From NCBI GenBank assembly GCA_000697335.1, contig JNEM01010729.1:1-20385 (forward strand): a stretch of 20,385 nt of DNA, read 5' to 3'. The notes under the pieces are model-generated. The model was not told the origin of the DNA and did not search any database. It saw only the letters and a program-made list of their open reading frames with translations. Below, piece after piece: positions 18,870 to 20,385 of this stretch. A program made the translations under genes and the position numbers. Origin of the DNA: Conidiobolus incongruus B7586. Its lineage: Eukaryota > Entomophthoromycota > Entomophthoromycetes > Entomophthorales > Conidiobolaceae. How positions within the stretch are numbered: position 1 is the stretch's first letter; each line of letters starts with the position of its first letter.

Positions 18870-20385
18870 TTTATTTTTAGAATAAGCAAATTTAGTTCAA
18901 ATCTTCCAAATACCTGAAATAAGTTGGAGTTTGAATGTAAATGTGACATATTCAAGAAAATTCTGATTTAAAGTCTAAAAATATATTTGAGAACAATGGT
19001 CAAATTATATTTTTAGTTTTGGATGTTCATTTTTAATTGTTACTTATATATTATGATTTATTTTTGTGGTAATATGTAATATTGATGAATCCTTGCATCT
19101 AGTAATTTGGCCAGTTTTAAGTATCTGAATCGAATACTATATAAACAAATTTCAAATATCTAAAATTATTTAGTCAAAGTAAAAAAATCCAATGGGTATA
19201 CTATTCATCCGAAATTTTTGAATGCTGAAATAATTTATTTTTTTATATGAATATTGCGGACATTGTGTTTTATACAATATGTAATTATTAATTCAAATTT
19301 AATGTTATGCTAGTTTGTAATTATATTCATTATAGCTCAATATTTAATATATATTTAAATCATCGAATTAGTTCTACAATTATGAAAATTATGGAAATAC
19401 CGTGTTTTCACAAATATATATCGCATCATGTAGATTTACGCCAATCTAAATTTTCATAGTATTTGAAATGAATTCGAGATTTGAAAAGAATGGGAATTAT
19501 ATCATTATACTTATGATAATTTATCATATCTTCAAATCATATTGTCCAATTGATATCGATTCAATATTTGTAAGTAAATTTAAACTTTTAATAATAAGCT
19601 GTTTTTTCTAATATATGTAAACAATGACTTTTATCATCTATGATATTTATATTTTTAAAACAATATTTTAATTTAATAAATATTTCTGAATAGAATAATT
19701 CTCAAAATAATCAAATTAAATATATTTTAATAATTTTTCAAATATTCATCAACAATGATTTTATTAGGATAAATTTTATGAAATTAGTGCCTTATTTTGA
19801 TATGATAAAAATATCTATATTGATACCATTTCTATGAATTTATAATCTTAATTAACTGAAGTATTTATTCAAATTCCATAAAGTCAAAATATTATAGTAT
19901 CACTCTTTCACTGAGAATTATAATCAACTTATAAACTATATATAATGAAAGTCATTATAACTATCTAGTTGTGTATTAGTAAAAATATAGACTTAATATT
20001 ATTGTTTTTCCATAATTTGAATTGTAACTTTGAATTTAGTTAGGGATAAGTAAATAAGATATAATTACTTAGATAACTAAAATTTAAGTTTTTCAGATTT
20101 GTATTTTTAACTCAATCAATAATAAATTAAATAAAAACAATATATCAAAAAACATAATTTTAATAATGGAGGAATTTTCAATATAGATTTGTTTTATAGA
20201 TATATATTAGATTAAAAAATATAGTTAATAAACCAACTCTATATATTTATTGAATATTACTTTAAATTTGAAGTAATGGGAAATTTTTTAATTTTTGATT
20301 TTTCAAACATATTATTAGTTTAAAATAAATAAATATATACAAAGTTAATAGGAAATTATATATTTTTAATATATATATATATATA
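18870..20385. other. AT-rich spacer, no gene recognised
   Basis: No open frame, motif or exon chain was found. Patches near 19080-19140, 19180-19270 and 19420-19500 are less extreme in composition but unidentifiable. The window ends in an AT dinucleotide tract from about 20370. Confidence 0.65.

Noticed and set aside
1-20385. tRNA, rRNA, CRISPR arrays or mitochondrial origin
   Set aside because: No tRNA T-arm pattern, rRNA-like segment or spaced direct repeats were seen, and spliceosomal introns in standard-code genes argue against organellar DNA.

Overview
The window looks like nuclear DNA from a very AT-rich, early-diverging fungus. The Mucoromycota/Glomeromycotina or Zoopagomycota are the best guesses, but the lineage is inferred and not proven. 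Short introns of about 48-63 nt begin GTA/GTT, end (T)AG and often carry a CTAAT-like branch site. The set of genes also points there: a Rho guanine-nucleotide exchange factor, a type-I-like PIP 5-kinase with Ser/Pro-rich insertions, a 6-pyruvoyltetrahydropterin synthase, a mitochondrial iron-sulfur co-chaperone and a small secreted cysteine-rich protein. Exons stand out as islands of more balanced composition in spacers that are almost all A and T.

Layout. 1-2900: AT-rich spacer with no gene. About 2930-3257: a probable decayed Ty1/Copia pol fragment. 3612-6513 (+): LRR-DH-PH RhoGEF, one coding intron, 946 aa. 6690-9050: AT desert. 9232-9837 (+): PTPS, four exons, 143 aa. 9856-10798 (-): Jac1/HscB, six exons, about 228 aa, converging on PTPS with only 18 bp between stop codons. 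10860-13300: AT desert. 13721-16894 (+): PIP 5-kinase, two exons, 1039 aa, with an N-terminal membrane anchor in its own small exon. 17064-18330: AT desert. 18379-18753 (-): secreted six-cysteine protein with a beta/gamma-crystallin-like look and a TATA box. 18870-20385: AT-rich spacer.

PTPS and Jac1 are broken into short exons, so a search for long open frames misses both; they were rebuilt here from splice sites and conserved motifs. No operon-like logic links the genes. There is a functional echo: the PIP 5-kinase should make PI(4,5)P2, a lipid that can recruit the PH domains of Rho exchange factors such as the LRR-DH-PH protein. Jac1 works in mitochondrial Fe-S cluster transfer and PTPS in tetrahydrobiopterin synthesis. 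No clearly new multi-gene system was found. The most unusual items are the membrane-anchored kinase with a greatly expanded activation loop, the split PH domain, the variant zinc motif of Jac1 and the secreted protein.
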